DNA of 64,000 nucleotides from CALAED01 sp036378315 (GCA_036378315.1 DASUWU010000177.1:29743-93742); one strand, 5' to 3'; positions 1-14,996 are shown, counted from the stretch's first letter. Numbers and translations: made by a program. Notes: generated by a model not told the origin, from the letters alone.

Positions 1-461
1 ACGAGAAGACCAAGATCCGCTATCCGCAGGACACCAGGACGGTCCAGGCCCAGCAGGGCGTCGGCTGCAAGCTGCCCCCCGGCTCGCAGCAGGACGTGCG
101 GGGTGCCAGGAACGCGCCGCCGCCGCGACCGGCCCCCGCCGTCCCGCCCGGCGCCACCGCAGGCGCGGGGGAGCCGCCGGGAGGGTCATCAGGGGACCAG
201 CACAAGTCCCGGAAGCACCAGGGATCCCAGCAGGCCGACGCGGCGCAGGCGTCCCAGGACGGCGGCGGACAAAGCGCCCAGCCGGCCGCTGGTCAGGACT
301 TTTCCGCCAATTCGATTGTGATGTCCGGGTACGATCCGGTGACCGGGGCCGTTATCGGGCCGAATGGCGAGCGGTATGTCATCGGCTCCACCGGCGGTCA
401 GCAACATTTGTTGGGAGACGCCTCGTGGAAGTGGCTGCTGCTCGGCCCGCTGGCGCAGTAG
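1..461 (+). CDS. Mce family protein, C-terminal part (5' end outside window)
   Basis: The frame is open from base 3 and ends in TAG at 459-461. What is visible is a Pro/Gly/Gln-rich low-complexity stretch followed by a conserved tail of the type YDPxTGxVxGPNGERYxIGSTGGQ...GDASWKWLLLGPL, which I recognise as the C-terminus of actinobacterial MCE (mammalian cell entry) proteins. These are secreted or membrane-anchored substrate-binding subunits of Mce/MlaD-type ABC importers for lipids or steroids. The two following genes encode Mce-associated membrane proteins, so this is probably the last mce subunit of an operon. Which subunit (A-F) cannot be decided from the tail. Confidence 0.85.
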   Translation, partial: EKTKIRYPQDTRTVQAQQGVGCKLPPGSQQDVRGARNAPPPRPAPAVPPGATAGAGEPPGGSSGDQHKSRKHQGSQQADAAQASQDGGGQSAQPAAGQDFSANSIVMSGYDPVTGAVIGPNGERYVIGSTGGQQHLLGDASWKWLLLGPLAQ

Positions 462-979
462 GCCGGCTGGTCGATCACCGCGGGCCCCTCGGCAGGCCGC
501 TGGGGCGGCTCGCCGCGGCCGTGCTGGCCGCGCTCGTCCTCGGACTCGCGGCGTGGGCGACGTCGCTGGGCCTCGACGTCCGGGCCGCGCAGCACCGCGC
601 CGACCAGCAGGACGCCGTCCGGCAGGCCGCCAGGCAGGAGGCCGTCAACCTGGTCAGCATCGACTATCGCAGCGTGCAGCAGGACGTCGACAGGGTGCTC
701 AGCGGAACCACCGGCGAGGCCAGGGACCAGTGGGCCCAGCTGTCGAAGCAGTTCGTCGACCAGATCGCCAAGGCGCAGGCGACGTCCATCGTGCAGTCCG
801 ACCCGAAGGTCGGCATCGTGTCGATGGACGGCGACTCCGCCGAGGTGATCGTGTCGGTGAGCTCGGTCGTGTCCAGCCCGAAGGCCAAGCAGGGCACGCC
901 TAGAAACTTCCGGTTCTCGATGAACCTGACCCGCAGCGGCGGGCACTGGCTCATCTCGAGGTTTGGGATCGTTCCATGA
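425..979 (+). CDS. Mce-associated membrane protein (first of two)
   Basis: 184 residues from a GTG that overlaps the end of the upstream mce gene by 37 bp. A short cytoplasmic N-terminus is followed by one membrane segment (about residues 32-52, Ala/Leu/Val rich) and an extracytoplasmic domain with the YRSVQQDVDRVL and GGHWLIS motifs found in Mas/Mce-associated proteins, which are thought to stabilise Mce importers. The overlaps on both sides indicate translational coupling. The exact start is uncertain; a GTG at 431 is also in frame. Confidence 0.8.
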   Translation: MEVAAARPAGAVGRLVDHRGPLGRPLGRLAAAVLAALVLGLAAWATSLGLDVRAAQHRADQQDAVRQAARQEAVNLVSIDYRSVQQDVDRVLSGTTGEARDQWAQLSKQFVDQIAKAQATSIVQSDPKVGIVSMDGDSAEVIVSVSSVVSSPKAKQGTPRNFRFSMNLTRSGGHWLISRFGIVP

Positions 980-1674
980 CGGGTCCGCTGACGCTCCTCG
1001 GCCGCCGCAGGCATGCGCACGGCGCTGCCGAGCCCGCCGACGTTCCCGAGGCCGCGGACGGCCCTGAGGCGCTGGACGAGCCGGCGGATGACCCCCGGGC
1101 CGACGCGGGACGCGCACGGCGAGCCGGCCGAGCCGGAAGGGCCGGTCGGGCCGGTCGGGCCGGCGGGACCGTGCGGCGCCGGCCGTCGGCCGGCGCGCAG
1201 ATCCTCGCGCTGCTCGCCCTCGTGGCGCTCGTCCTCGCGGCCGCCGTGGTGAACCTCAAGGACCGGGGCGACACGCTGCGCGGCAGGGCGAGCGGCGGGC
1301 AGCAGGCGATGTTCGCCGCGGCGACCGCGGCCCAGGACCTGTCGTCCTACGACTACAGGACGCTCGAGTCCGACATCAAGACGGCCGCCGGCCAGACGAC
1401 CGGGCAGCTCCGCACCGACTACGAGCGCCAGGCGCAGGCGATCATGGCGACCGCGCGGCAGCAGCAGGTCGTCGTGAACGCGCAGACAGTGAAGTCCGGA
1501 GTCGTGAGCGCGACCGGGGGTCAGGTGGTCGTGCTCGTCTTCCTCAACAGGACGACGAGCAAGCTCGCGTCGTCCGCCGCCGGCCAGGAACGCACGCCCG
1601 ACCAGCTCAGGCTGCTGATGACCATGAAGAAGACCGGCGGGCGCTGGCTGGTCGCCAAGGTCGAGCTACTCTGA
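976..1674 (+). CDS. Mce-associated membrane protein (second of two)
   Basis: 232 residues; the ATG overlaps the preceding stop (ATGA). The N-terminal ~70 residues are acidic, then a run of Arg-Ala-Gly triplets (about residues 44-57) precedes one membrane segment (about 75-95) and an extracytoplasmic domain with the SSYDYRTLESD and GGRWLVAKVELL signatures shared with the upstream gene. It is therefore a divergent paralogue of it, probably an accessory subunit of the same importer. The Arg-Ala-Gly run is encoded by a short tandem repeat near 1118-1160 and is likely to vary in length between strains. Confidence 0.8.
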   Translation: MTGPLTLLGRRRHAHGAAEPADVPEAADGPEALDEPADDPRADAGRARRAGRAGRAGRAGRAGGTVRRRPSAGAQILALLALVALVLAAAVVNLKDRGDTLRGRASGGQQAMFAAATAAQDLSSYDYRTLESDIKTAAGQTTGQLRTDYERQAQAIMATARQQQVVVNAQTVKSGVVSATGGQVVVLVFLNRTTSKLASSAAGQERTPDQLRLLMTMKKTGGRWLVAKVELL

Positions 1675-1822
1675 TCGCCGTCGCCTGGCGGCTCTCCGGG
1701 GTCTTAAACTATGGCCTTCCTCACTGCTGGTCGGTGCCGGAAATGTCCATGTCCGCTCTTGACTACAGCCCGAGGACGAGCGATGCTGCCAAGCAACTGT
1801 GATGCATCCTGCGGCGCGTAAG

Positions 1823-1851
1823 TTGCATGCAGTGTAGCGGTCGGCTACACT
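1823..1851 (+). promoter_or_regulatory. rpoB promoter (-35/-10)
   Basis: TTGCAT (1823-1828), a 17-nt spacer and TACACT (1846-1851) form a good SigA/HrdB-type promoter, with transcription expected to start near 1858 and leave a leader of about 105 nt before the TTG start of rpoB. A perfect 10-bp inverted repeat (1829-1838 with 1844-1853, 5-nt loop) covers the spacer and the -10 box. Inferred from sequence only. Confidence 0.7.
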
Positions 1852-1964
1852 GCCCCTTTGCGCTGCCCTCTGACGATCCAGGTGTGAAAGCCCTCATCGC
1901 TCCCACTCGTGGGTCGTCTGGCGTGCGTGTCAAAGTCCGCCGCGAGCCCTCGGAAGGACCACTC

Positions 1965-5432
<3,468 letters not shown>

Positions 5433-5465
5433 TCGCTAACGACAAATAGGGGACTGGTACGTAAA

Positions 5466-9338
<3,873 letters not shown>

Positions 9339-9351
9339 TCCACCGATCACA

Positions 9352-9400
9352 CGCGGAGGCCGCTTCCGGGATCACCCGGAAGCGGCCTCCGCGCGTTTCC
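9352..9400 (+). terminator. Hairpin terminator after rpoC
   Basis: A perfect 19-bp GC-rich stem (9352-9370 with 9375-9393) with a 4-nt loop begins 13 nt after the rpoC stop and is followed by GCGTTTCC. There is no long T-run, as is usual in high-GC actinobacteria. It also lies downstream of the convergent minus-strand gene ending at 9443 and could serve both. Confidence 0.85.
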
Positions 9401-9442
9401 GGCATGCGGGAGCGCAGGCGTCCAGCGTGGTCCTGGGCGGGC

Positions 9443-10171
9443 TCAGACGGCGTAGGTGCGGAGCACGGCGAGGGCCTGGGGTCCGTGCGGGCCTGTGGCC
9501 TTCAGCGTCGAGTCGGCGGGCGCCATCCGGCGGGCGGCCACGCGGCAGAACTCGCCGGCCGGCCCGGTGATGGTGGATGGGGCGTCCGGCTCGCCGAACT
9601 GCCACGTCCGCCCGTCGGGCGCGGTGAGCTCGCAGTAGACGGGACCGCCCTCGATGCCCTCGACGCCGAATGCGTACGGCAGGGTGCGGTGGCCGAGCCA
9701 GGCGATGTGGCGCAGCCGGCCGGTGTCCGGGTAGGGGATGCCGAGCGCGTCGGTGATGTCGTGGCCGTGCGCCCAGTGTTCGGCCAGCCGGGTGGTGGCC
9801 AGGGCCGCGGGGGAGATGCGGTTGGTGATCCACTGCAGGCGGGTGCCCCTGGGCCGGGTGCGCAGCGCGGCGGGCGTGGCGAAGGCGGCGGCGCGCCAGC
9901 GGGCGAGCAGATCGGTCGGGTCGACGCCGCGCTCGGCGGCCACGAAGTCGTCCGCCCAGGCGTCGACCCTGCCGGCGCGCTGGTCGGCGACGAGGTCGCC
10001 GGCGATCGCGGCGGCGATGAGCTCCTCGGACTGGGTCAGGTGCAGCACTACGTCGGCGACGGTCCATCCCGCCGCGGCCGACGGGTGGACCCACTGCCCG
10101 GCGGTGAGCCCGGCGAGCACGCCATCCAACTGCTCGTACTCGGCAGTGAGGTCGTCGAAGATGTCCGGCAT
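9443..10171 (-). CDS. TIGR03084 / maleylpyruvate isomerase-type metal-binding protein
   Basis: 242 residues. The N-terminal half resembles the DinB-like metal-binding fold of mycothiol-dependent maleylpyruvate isomerases (AGWTVADVVLHLTQSEE, then the LAEHWAHGHD helix supplying His ligands), and the whole protein matches my memory of the actinobacterial TIGR03084 family. The C-terminal half is the extra domain of that family (GGPVYCELTAPDGRTW...). Members are proposed to use mycothiol, but the substrate of this subfamily is not known. It runs convergently towards rpoC and is a single-gene unit. Confidence 0.7.
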   Translation of the reverse strand: MPDIFDDLTAEYEQLDGVLAGLTAGQWVHPSAAAGWTVADVVLHLTQSEELIAAAIAGDLVADQRAGRVDAWADDFVAAERGVDPTDLLARWRAAAFATPAALRTRPRGTRLQWITNRISPAALATTRLAEHWAHGHDITDALGIPYPDTGRLRHIAWLGHRTLPYAFGVEGIEGGPVYCELTAPDGRTWQFGEPDAPSTITGPAGEFCRVAARRMAPADSTLKATGPHGPQALAVLRTYAV

Positions 10172-10238
10172 ACGACGACGCTACCGAATGCCGTTCGGTC
10201 CAACAACGCCGCGCCGGCCGCGTCCAGGTGACAGGTGC

Positions 10239-10643
10239 TCAGCCCTGCTTGCGGGCGATCGCCTCGGCCAGCTCCTCCTTGGACATCCGGGAACGGCCCT
10301 GGACGTCCAGGTCGGCGGCCCGCCGGTAGAGCTCCTGCTTGGAATTGCCTTCCACGTCCACCCCGCCGAAGCTCTTGCCCTTGTTCTCGCGGGCCCGCGG
10401 GTTCTTGGCGCGCGGGTCGGACGGGCCCTTGCCGTCCTTCGGGACCCAGTGGTCGCCCCGCTTCTCGAACTTGTGCTTCAGCGCCGAGTAGGCCGTACGG
10501 TGCGCCCGCTGGCCTTCGCCGTAGGTCTTCACCGCGCTGTCGTGGGCCTTGGCGAAGGTCTCTTGGGCCTCCTTCGGCGAGCGCTGAAGCGTGCTCGGCA
10601 ACTCGTCGGTGTTGACCTTGCCGCCCCTGCTCATCTTGGGCAT
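10239..10643 (-). CDS. ChaB family protein with C-terminal Rho-N-like motif
   Basis: 134 residues from ATG 10643, chosen because GGAAGGAGG lies just upstream in the transcript; a longer frame reaching 10949 overlaps the divergent gene and lacks such support. Residues ~12-70 (LPSTLQRSPKEAQETFAKAHDSA... then HWVPKD) match the ChaB domain; the last ~35 residues (SKQELYRRAADLDVQGRSRMSKEELAEAI) look like a small Rho N-terminal/SAP-like helical module, often nucleic-acid binding. ChaB is named for a putative cation-transport regulator in E. coli, but its real role is unclear. Divergent from the gene at 10762. Confidence 0.75.
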   Translation of the reverse strand: MPKMSRGGKVNTDELPSTLQRSPKEAQETFAKAHDSAVKTYGEGQRAHRTAYSALKHKFEKRGDHWVPKDGKGPSDPRAKNPRARENKGKSFGGVDVEGNSKQELYRRAADLDVQGRSRMSKEELAEAIARKQG

Positions 10644-10683
10644 CTCCGCCTCCTTCCAGCGACAACTCCGTCGTGCCAACGAC

Positions 10684-10706
10684 GTGATCTGCCCTTTCCA
10701 GATCAC
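10684..10706. promoter_or_regulatory. Palindrome in the ChaB / pyruvyl-transferase divergent spacer
   Basis: A perfect 8-bp inverted repeat, GTGATCTG then CAGATCAC, separated by 7 nt, lies in the 118-bp spacer between two divergent genes. This is a plausible operator for a dimeric regulator. No regulator gene sits next to it, and no clear -35/-10 pair was identified. Confidence 0.4.
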
Positions 10707-10761
10707 GGGGTGATAAACGGCGCGGGCGTTTGGAACCGGCGCCACGGGAAGGACGCCGGCC

Positions 10762-11649
10762 ATGCGACGGGTGCTGATCGTGGGATGGCCGAGCTTCGTC
10801 GAGGGCGTGGCCACGGCAGGGGACGTCCTGGCCATGGAAGCCGCAGGGCGGCGGCTGGAGGCGGCGGGCGTGCCGCACGACATGGCGTGGAGTCCGGTGT
10901 TCCGGCCCGGCGGGCTCACCCTCGACCGCGCGGAACCGCGCCGGTACACGCACCTCCTCTTCGTGTGCGGGCCGCTGCACGGGCCGGACGTCGAGGAGCT
11001 GCACCGCCGCTACGCGCACTGCCGCCGCGTCGCCGTCGGCGTCTCCGTCACTGACGGGCACGCCCCGGCGGCCGCCGGCTTCGACGCCCTCATTCCCCGT
11101 GACGGCGTGAACGGCACGGGGTCGGCGTCCCGGCATGACCTGTCCGCCGACGTGCCGGCCGACCGGCCTGGAGTCCCCGTCGTGGGCGTCGTGCCGGCGC
11201 CGCCCCAGCCCGAGTACGGACGGCGGGGGCGCCACGACCAGGCCGCCGCCCGGCTGCTTGACTGGCTGCGCGCCCGCGACTGCGCCCGCGTCCCCATCGA
11301 CACCCGACTCGACCCGCGCGAATGGCGGCTGTGCGCCACGGCGGCCCAGCTCGAATCGGTGATCGCTCGGCTCGACCTGGTCGTCACCATGCGCCTGCAC
11401 GGGCTCGTGCTGGCGCTCAAGAACGGTGTGCCCGCCCTGGCGATCGACCCCATCGACGGCGGCGCGAAAGTGTCCGCGCAGGCCCGCGCCTGGGACTGGC
11501 CGGCGGCGCTGACCTTGCCGCTTGACGAAGCGGCGCTGGAGCGGGAGTGGGCCTGGTGCCTGTCGGCCGAGGGCCGGGCGGCGGCGCGGGATCGGGGCGC
11601 CGCGCCACGGGCGTCGATGATGGACGACGCGTTGGGTGAGCTGGCCTGA
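10762..11649 (+). CDS. Polysaccharide pyruvyl transferase family protein
   Basis: 295 residues from ATG, with GGGAAGGA about 8 nt upstream. The C-terminal part carries the PS_pyruv_trans signature: MRLHGLVLALKNGVPALAI, then DGGAKVSAQARAWDWP. Typical members (CsaB, WcaK) transfer pyruvate from phosphoenolpyruvate to cell-wall or exopolysaccharide sugars. The N-terminal half (VLIVGWPSFVEGVATAGDVLAM) looks like a Rossmann-type domain and is shorter than in classical members. No other polysaccharide genes are adjacent, so the acceptor cannot be named. The assignment rests on the C-terminal motif. Confidence 0.7.
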   Translation: MRRVLIVGWPSFVEGVATAGDVLAMEAAGRRLEAAGVPHDMAWSPVFRPGGLTLDRAEPRRYTHLLFVCGPLHGPDVEELHRRYAHCRRVAVGVSVTDGHAPAAAGFDALIPRDGVNGTGSASRHDLSADVPADRPGVPVVGVVPAPPQPEYGRRGRHDQAAARLLDWLRARDCARVPIDTRLDPREWRLCATAAQLESVIARLDLVVTMRLHGLVLALKNGVPALAIDPIDGGAKVSAQARAWDWPAALTLPLDEAALEREWAWCLSAEGRAAARDRGAAPRASMMDDALGELA

Positions 11650-11771
11650 AGACGCGCCGCCCGCGCCGCCCGCCGCGGCCGCCGCGGCGCGGAGGGCGGC
11701 ACGAGGGGCGACGCGAGTCGATGTTTCGTTCCCGACCGAGTCGTATGGACGATCGGCTACAAGTTGCTTAC

Positions 11772-12734
11772 CTATGTTCGGTGAACTCGCGCCCGCCGGG
11801 ATCTGCGGCGTCCCGTCGGCCTGTCCAAGCCGGCCACGGCGTCCATGAGCCCGCCGGCGGTGGGACGCCGGTCGGGATCCTTGCGCAGGCAGGCCGTCAC
11901 GAGCTCCCGCAGCCGGCCGCCGAGGCGGCCGAGGTCCGGCTCGGCGTGCAGGATGCGGCTGATGATCGCCGGGAGATAGTCGCCACCGAACGGCGGGTAC
12001 CCGTTGGCCGCGTACCCCATCGTGCAGCCCCACGCGAACACGTCGCCCGCCTGGTCGGGCCGGCTGTCGCCGAGCTGCTCGGGCGCCATGTACGCGGGAG
12101 TGCCCAGGTGCTGGCTGGTCGAGCAGCCGGCGGTGTCCAGCAGCCGCGCCGTGCCGAAGTCGATCACCCGTGGGCCATCTGGGCCGAGCACGACGTTGCT
12201 GGGCTTGAGGTCGCGGTGGACGACCGCGGCTCGATGGATCGCGGCCAGCGCGGTCGCCGTCCCGATGGCCAGACCCGCGAGCGGTACATCCGGCAGGGGC
12301 CCACGTTCCTTGATCACCTCGCGCAGCGTCGGCCCATCGATGTACTCGGTGACGATGTAGCACAGCTCGGGGCCGATCTCGGCATCGAGGACGCGGGCCG
12401 TACGGAGGGGATCGACGCGCTGGGCCGCCTTGAGCTCCTGGGCGAACCGCCGCCGAGCCCGATGATCGTCGAGCAGCCACCCGTGCAGCATCTTGACCGC
12501 GACGTGCGGGCCGCGTGGCGGCCGTCCTAAGTAGACGATGCCCTGGCCGCCCTCGCCCAGCCTGGCGAGCAGCTCGTAGCGGCCCAGCCGGCGCGGATCG
12601 ATCGAGCGCAGGTGCCGATGGATCCGGGTGCCTCCCCTGACATGGCCAAATGGTCCGGCATGACCGTTCGGCCGGACATAGCCGTTCGTCCCTGGGCGGC
12701 CGCCGGCCGCCCAGGGACTCTCCCCGCCCACCAT
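11772..12734 (-). CDS. Serine/threonine protein kinase (Hanks type)
   Basis: From ATG 12734 the product has 320 residues: a ~48-residue Gly/Pro-rich leader and then a full kinase domain. The glycine loop LGEGGQG is at 59-65, the ATP-anchoring Lys81 in VAVKML, the HRDLKPSN catalytic loop at 173-180 (catalytic D175), DFG at 192-194, and GTPAYMAPEQ in the activation segment. No membrane segment or PASTA repeats follow; the protein ends in a short Arg-rich tail, so it is cytosolic. A GTG at 12806 would add 24 residues but would place the palindromic repeats at 12767-12790 inside the gene. GGTGGGGAT precedes 12734. The target is unknown. Confidence 0.88.
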   Translation of the reverse strand: MVGGESPWAAGGRPGTNGYVRPNGHAGPFGHVRGGTRIHRHLRSIDPRRLGRYELLARLGEGGQGIVYLGRPPRGPHVAVKMLHGWLLDDHRARRRFAQELKAAQRVDPLRTARVLDAEIGPELCYIVTEYIDGPTLREVIKERGPLPDVPLAGLAIGTATALAAIHRAAVVHRDLKPSNVVLGPDGPRVIDFGTARLLDTAGCSTSQHLGTPAYMAPEQLGDSRPDQAGDVFAWGCTMGYAANGYPPFGGDYLPAIISRILHAEPDLGRLGGRLRELVTACLRKDPDRRPTAGGLMDAVAGLDRPTGRRRSRRARVHRT

Positions 12735-12766
12735 CGCTTGATCCCCACCCAGCGACGTAATCGCAT

Positions 12767-12790
12767 ATGCACGTGCATCGTCACGTGCAT
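12767..12790. promoter_or_regulatory. Repeated CACGTGCAT sites upstream of the kinase gene
   Basis: ATGCACGTGCAT (12767-12778) is a perfect 12-bp palindrome, and CACGTGCAT occurs again at 12782-12790 after 3 nt. The pair lies 33-56 bp upstream of the preferred kinase start, where an operator would be expected. If the kinase starts at 12806 instead, the repeats are coding. Confidence 0.4.
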
Positions 12791-12806
12791 GGCGAGAAGC
12801 TAACAC

Positions 12807-13134
12807 GCGTGATCGCCGATGAGCCAGGTGCGGCCGGCAAATGATGCGGGGATGTTGCGAGATGTTGAGGACGGCGACACACCATGCTCAGCGTCAGGAC
12901 GGGGCCGGGCGTCACCCGCGTGCGGTACGTGACAAACCGATGTGATTTGCGATATGGGCCGAGGGAGCGGCAGGCTTGGGCAGGTACGTAGGTCCACCCG
13001 GCAGGGGTGCCGGTCAGCGGTGACCGGCGAATGGTCGTGGAGGTAGCGAGACGCGCCGCGTGCCTCCCCGGGCTGAACTGCACGAGGTCGGGCGCTCTGG
13101 CGTCCGGCGTTACGGCGCTGAAGGAGCCCCGACG
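12807..13134. other. Intergenic region between divergent kinase and low-complexity protein genes
   Basis: 328 bp without a supported gene. It holds a weak plus-strand promoter candidate (TGACAA near 12932, 17-nt spacer, TATGGG), an 8-bp inverted repeat (13009-13016 with 13021-13028, 4-nt loop) that may be a leader hairpin, and the GAAGGAG ribosome-binding site at about 13119-13125. No RNA gene was recognised. Confidence 0.5.
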
Positions 13135-14856
13135 ATGACCGAGCAGCACGGCACCCAAGGACCCCAGTGGCCGTTGCCCGACGACGAGCAGACGCCGGCG
13201 GCCTCGCCGCGCCATGACGACCAGGGCGGCGGCACCGGCGAGTCAGGCGACCGGCAACAGCCCGGCACCTCATCTCGGCCCATGGCCGAGCGCACCTTTG
13301 TCTTCGGCACGCCCCAGGTCGGCGGCACCCCCGCCCAGGGCGCGCAGCCTCCGGCGGACGACGCGCAGGGGGAGGCCGCGCCGGACGACCCCGCCGTCCA
13401 AGAGACAGTGACCGGTGCCACTTCGGCCGCCCACACCTTTGGTGCCGACACATCGGGCGCGGAGACCTCGTGGGACGGGGTGGGGAGCTCCTGGGAGCAG
13501 CCCCTCGGCCAGCGCCCGCCGGCCGGTCACGATCAGCCGCCCTACGGGCCGCCGCCGGCCGGGTTCGGCGGTGCCCCCGGAGCCGCTCCCGACGCCGCCG
13601 CGCCGGGCCAGGCTCCGTACACCGAGCCGACGGTCCCGCCCCAGCCGCCTTCCCAGCCGCCGTTCGGCGCGCCGGCGACGCCGTTCGGCGCGCCCGGCCG
13701 GTACGACCCCCCGCCGGGCCAGTACGATCCACAGTCTTTCGGGCCGCCGCAGCAACCGCCGTACGCCGAGCAGCAGCCGCAGGGGCGGCACTCCTTCGGG
13801 GGGCCGCAGCCCGGGACGGAGGATTCCGAGCCCACCCAGGCCATCCGCTCGCCCGAGGACGTTCCCTGGCAGGCGCCGGGGCAGCCGCCACGCCCGGCCA
13901 CGCCCGAGCCGTGGCAGCAGCCGCCGCAGGCGCCGGACCCGACCGTGCCGTCCGCGTCCCCCGGAGCGCCGTCTCCGCCCGCCGCGTCGCGTCCCTCGTT
14001 CCCGTCATCCGGTGGTTTCGCCCCGGCCGGTGGGCCGGAGGACGCCATGGCCACGCAGGCCTTCCGGCCTGAGGAGCCAGCGCCTGGCCAGCAGGAGAGC
14101 GGCGGCTCCGCGTCGTACGGGCAGCCTGGCTCGAGCCAGCCGGATGCGAGCCAGCCGGGCTTCGACCGGCCGGACGCGCCCCAGTGGGGGTTCGACCAGC
14201 CCAGCTTCGGGCAGTCGGGCTTCGGGCAGCAGCCAGGCGGCGACCGGCCGCAGCCGCCGCCCCCCTACGGCCAGGAGCCGTACCACCAGGAGCCGTACGG
14301 TCAGGAGCCGTACGGCGGGCAGCAGGGCTGGCAGCAGCCGGGACCGCCGCAGGACCCCTACGGGGGCCAGCAGGGCTGGCAGCAGCCGGCGCCGCCGCAG
14401 CCCGGGGGCTGGCCCGGCTACGGCCAGAGCCCGCAGCCGTACGGCCAGCCAGGGTTCGACCAGGGGTACCAGCAGTACGGTCAGCCACCGCCCGGCTGGC
14501 AGCAACAGCAGCCGGGCTACGGAGCACAGCAGGGCTACGGAGCATCGCAGGGTTACGGCGGGCAGCAGGGTTACGGCGGGCAGCAGGGTTACGGCGGTCC
14601 TCAGGGTTATGGCGGGCAGCAAGGCTACGGCGGGCAGCAAGGCTACGGCGGGCAGCAGGGCTACCCGCAGCAGGGCCAGCCCGGCGGGCCACCCCAGTAC
14701 GGACAGCCGTCGAGCCAGCACGCGCCGCATGGCCAGCACGCCCAGCCGGGGACCGAGGACGAGGAGACATCGTCGCGGGGCAAGATGTGGTTGCTCGTCG
14801 CCGGCGTCGTTGTCGTCGTCGTCCTGGCCGTGGTGCTCTTCGTCCTGCTGAAGTAG
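13135..14856 (+). CDS. Tail-anchored Pro/Gln/Gly-rich low-complexity protein
   Basis: 573 residues from ATG 13135 (MTEQHGTQGP; GAAGGAG upstream); a longer frame from 13060 lacks a ribosome-binding site. Almost the whole protein is disordered, with Pro, Gln, Gly and Tyr dominating. Residues ~371-430 have repeats of the type PYGQE/PYGGQQGWQQP, and residues ~461-508 consist of eight GYGGQQ-like hexapeptides. The last ~24 residues form one membrane helix (MWLLVAGVVVVVVLAVVLFVLL) ending in Lys, so most of the chain should face the cytoplasm. No enzymatic domain is seen. A scaffold or condensate-forming membrane adaptor would fit; this is inference. The kinase gene next door is divergently transcribed. 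Confidence 0.8.
   Translation: MTEQHGTQGPQWPLPDDEQTPAASPRHDDQGGGTGESGDRQQPGTSSRPMAERTFVFGTPQVGGTPAQGAQPPADDAQGEAAPDDPAVQETVTGATSAAHTFGADTSGAETSWDGVGSSWEQPLGQRPPAGHDQPPYGPPPAGFGGAPGAAPDAAAPGQAPYTEPTVPPQPPSQPPFGAPATPFGAPGRYDPPPGQYDPQSFGPPQQPPYAEQQPQGRHSFGGPQPGTEDSEPTQAIRSPEDVPWQAPGQPPRPATPEPWQQPPQAPDPTVPSASPGAPSPPAASRPSFPSSGGFAPAGGPEDAMATQAFRPEEPAPGQQESGGSASYGQPGSSQPDASQPGFDRPDAPQWGFDQPSFGQSGFGQQPGGDRPQPPPPYGQEPYHQEPYGQEPYGGQQGWQQPGPPQDPYGGQQGWQQPAPPQPGGWPGYGQSPQPYGQPGFDQGYQQYGQPPPGWQQQQPGYGAQQGYGASQGYGGQQGYGGQQGYGGPQGYGGQQGYGGQQGYGGQQGYPQQGQPGGPPQYGQPSSQHAPHGQHAQPGTEDEETSSRGKMWLLVAGVVVVVVLAVVLFVLLK
14515..14658 (+). repeat. Eight tandem 18-bp units encoding GYGGQQ-like repeats
   Basis: Eight in-frame 18-bp units run from 14515 to 14658 (first codons ggc tac gg..), each encoding GYGxxQ variants. 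The last six are nearly identical, differing mainly at third positions, which suggests recent expansion by slippage. It is a coding minisatellite, not a CRISPR or an origin. Confidence 0.9.
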
Positions 14857-14877
14857 CCGGCCAGAACGGGTCGGACC

Positions 14878-14910
14878 GGGACGCCGCAGGAACAAACCGG
14901 CGGCGTTCCC
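14878..14910 (+). terminator. Probable terminator after the low-complexity gene
   Basis: GGGACGCCGC (14878-14887) pairs with GCGGCGTTCCC (14900-14910) apart from one bulged base, giving a GC-rich hairpin 21 nt after the stop codon, followed by CGTTGTC. Confidence 0.5.
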
Positions 14911-14967
14911 CGTTGTCATTGCACGAGACGGCAACCGCACTCGTGCGGGGCGCATTCTCGATTCGCT

Positions 14968-14996
14968 TTGCCTCGCGCGCGAGCATTGGGTAAGCT
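14968..14996 (+). promoter_or_regulatory. str operon promoter
   Basis: TTGCCT (14968-14973), a 17-nt spacer and TAAGCT (14991-14996) form a housekeeping-type promoter, with the start expected near 15003. It would leave a leader of ~250 nt before rpsL. Confidence 0.65.

Noticed and set aside
1827..1964. N-terminal extension of rpoB from an upstream ATG
   Set aside because: The ATG lies within the -35/-10 region, and the extension does not match RpoB N-termini; TTG 1965 has a ribosome-binding site.
10048..12480. 810-codon minus-strand frame spanning the ChaB, pyruvyl-transferase and kinase region
   Set aside because: It overlaps several supported genes in other frames and has no domain of its own.
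14515..14658. CRISPR-like short repeats
   Set aside because: The 18-bp units are contiguous, without spacers, and in frame within a coding sequence.
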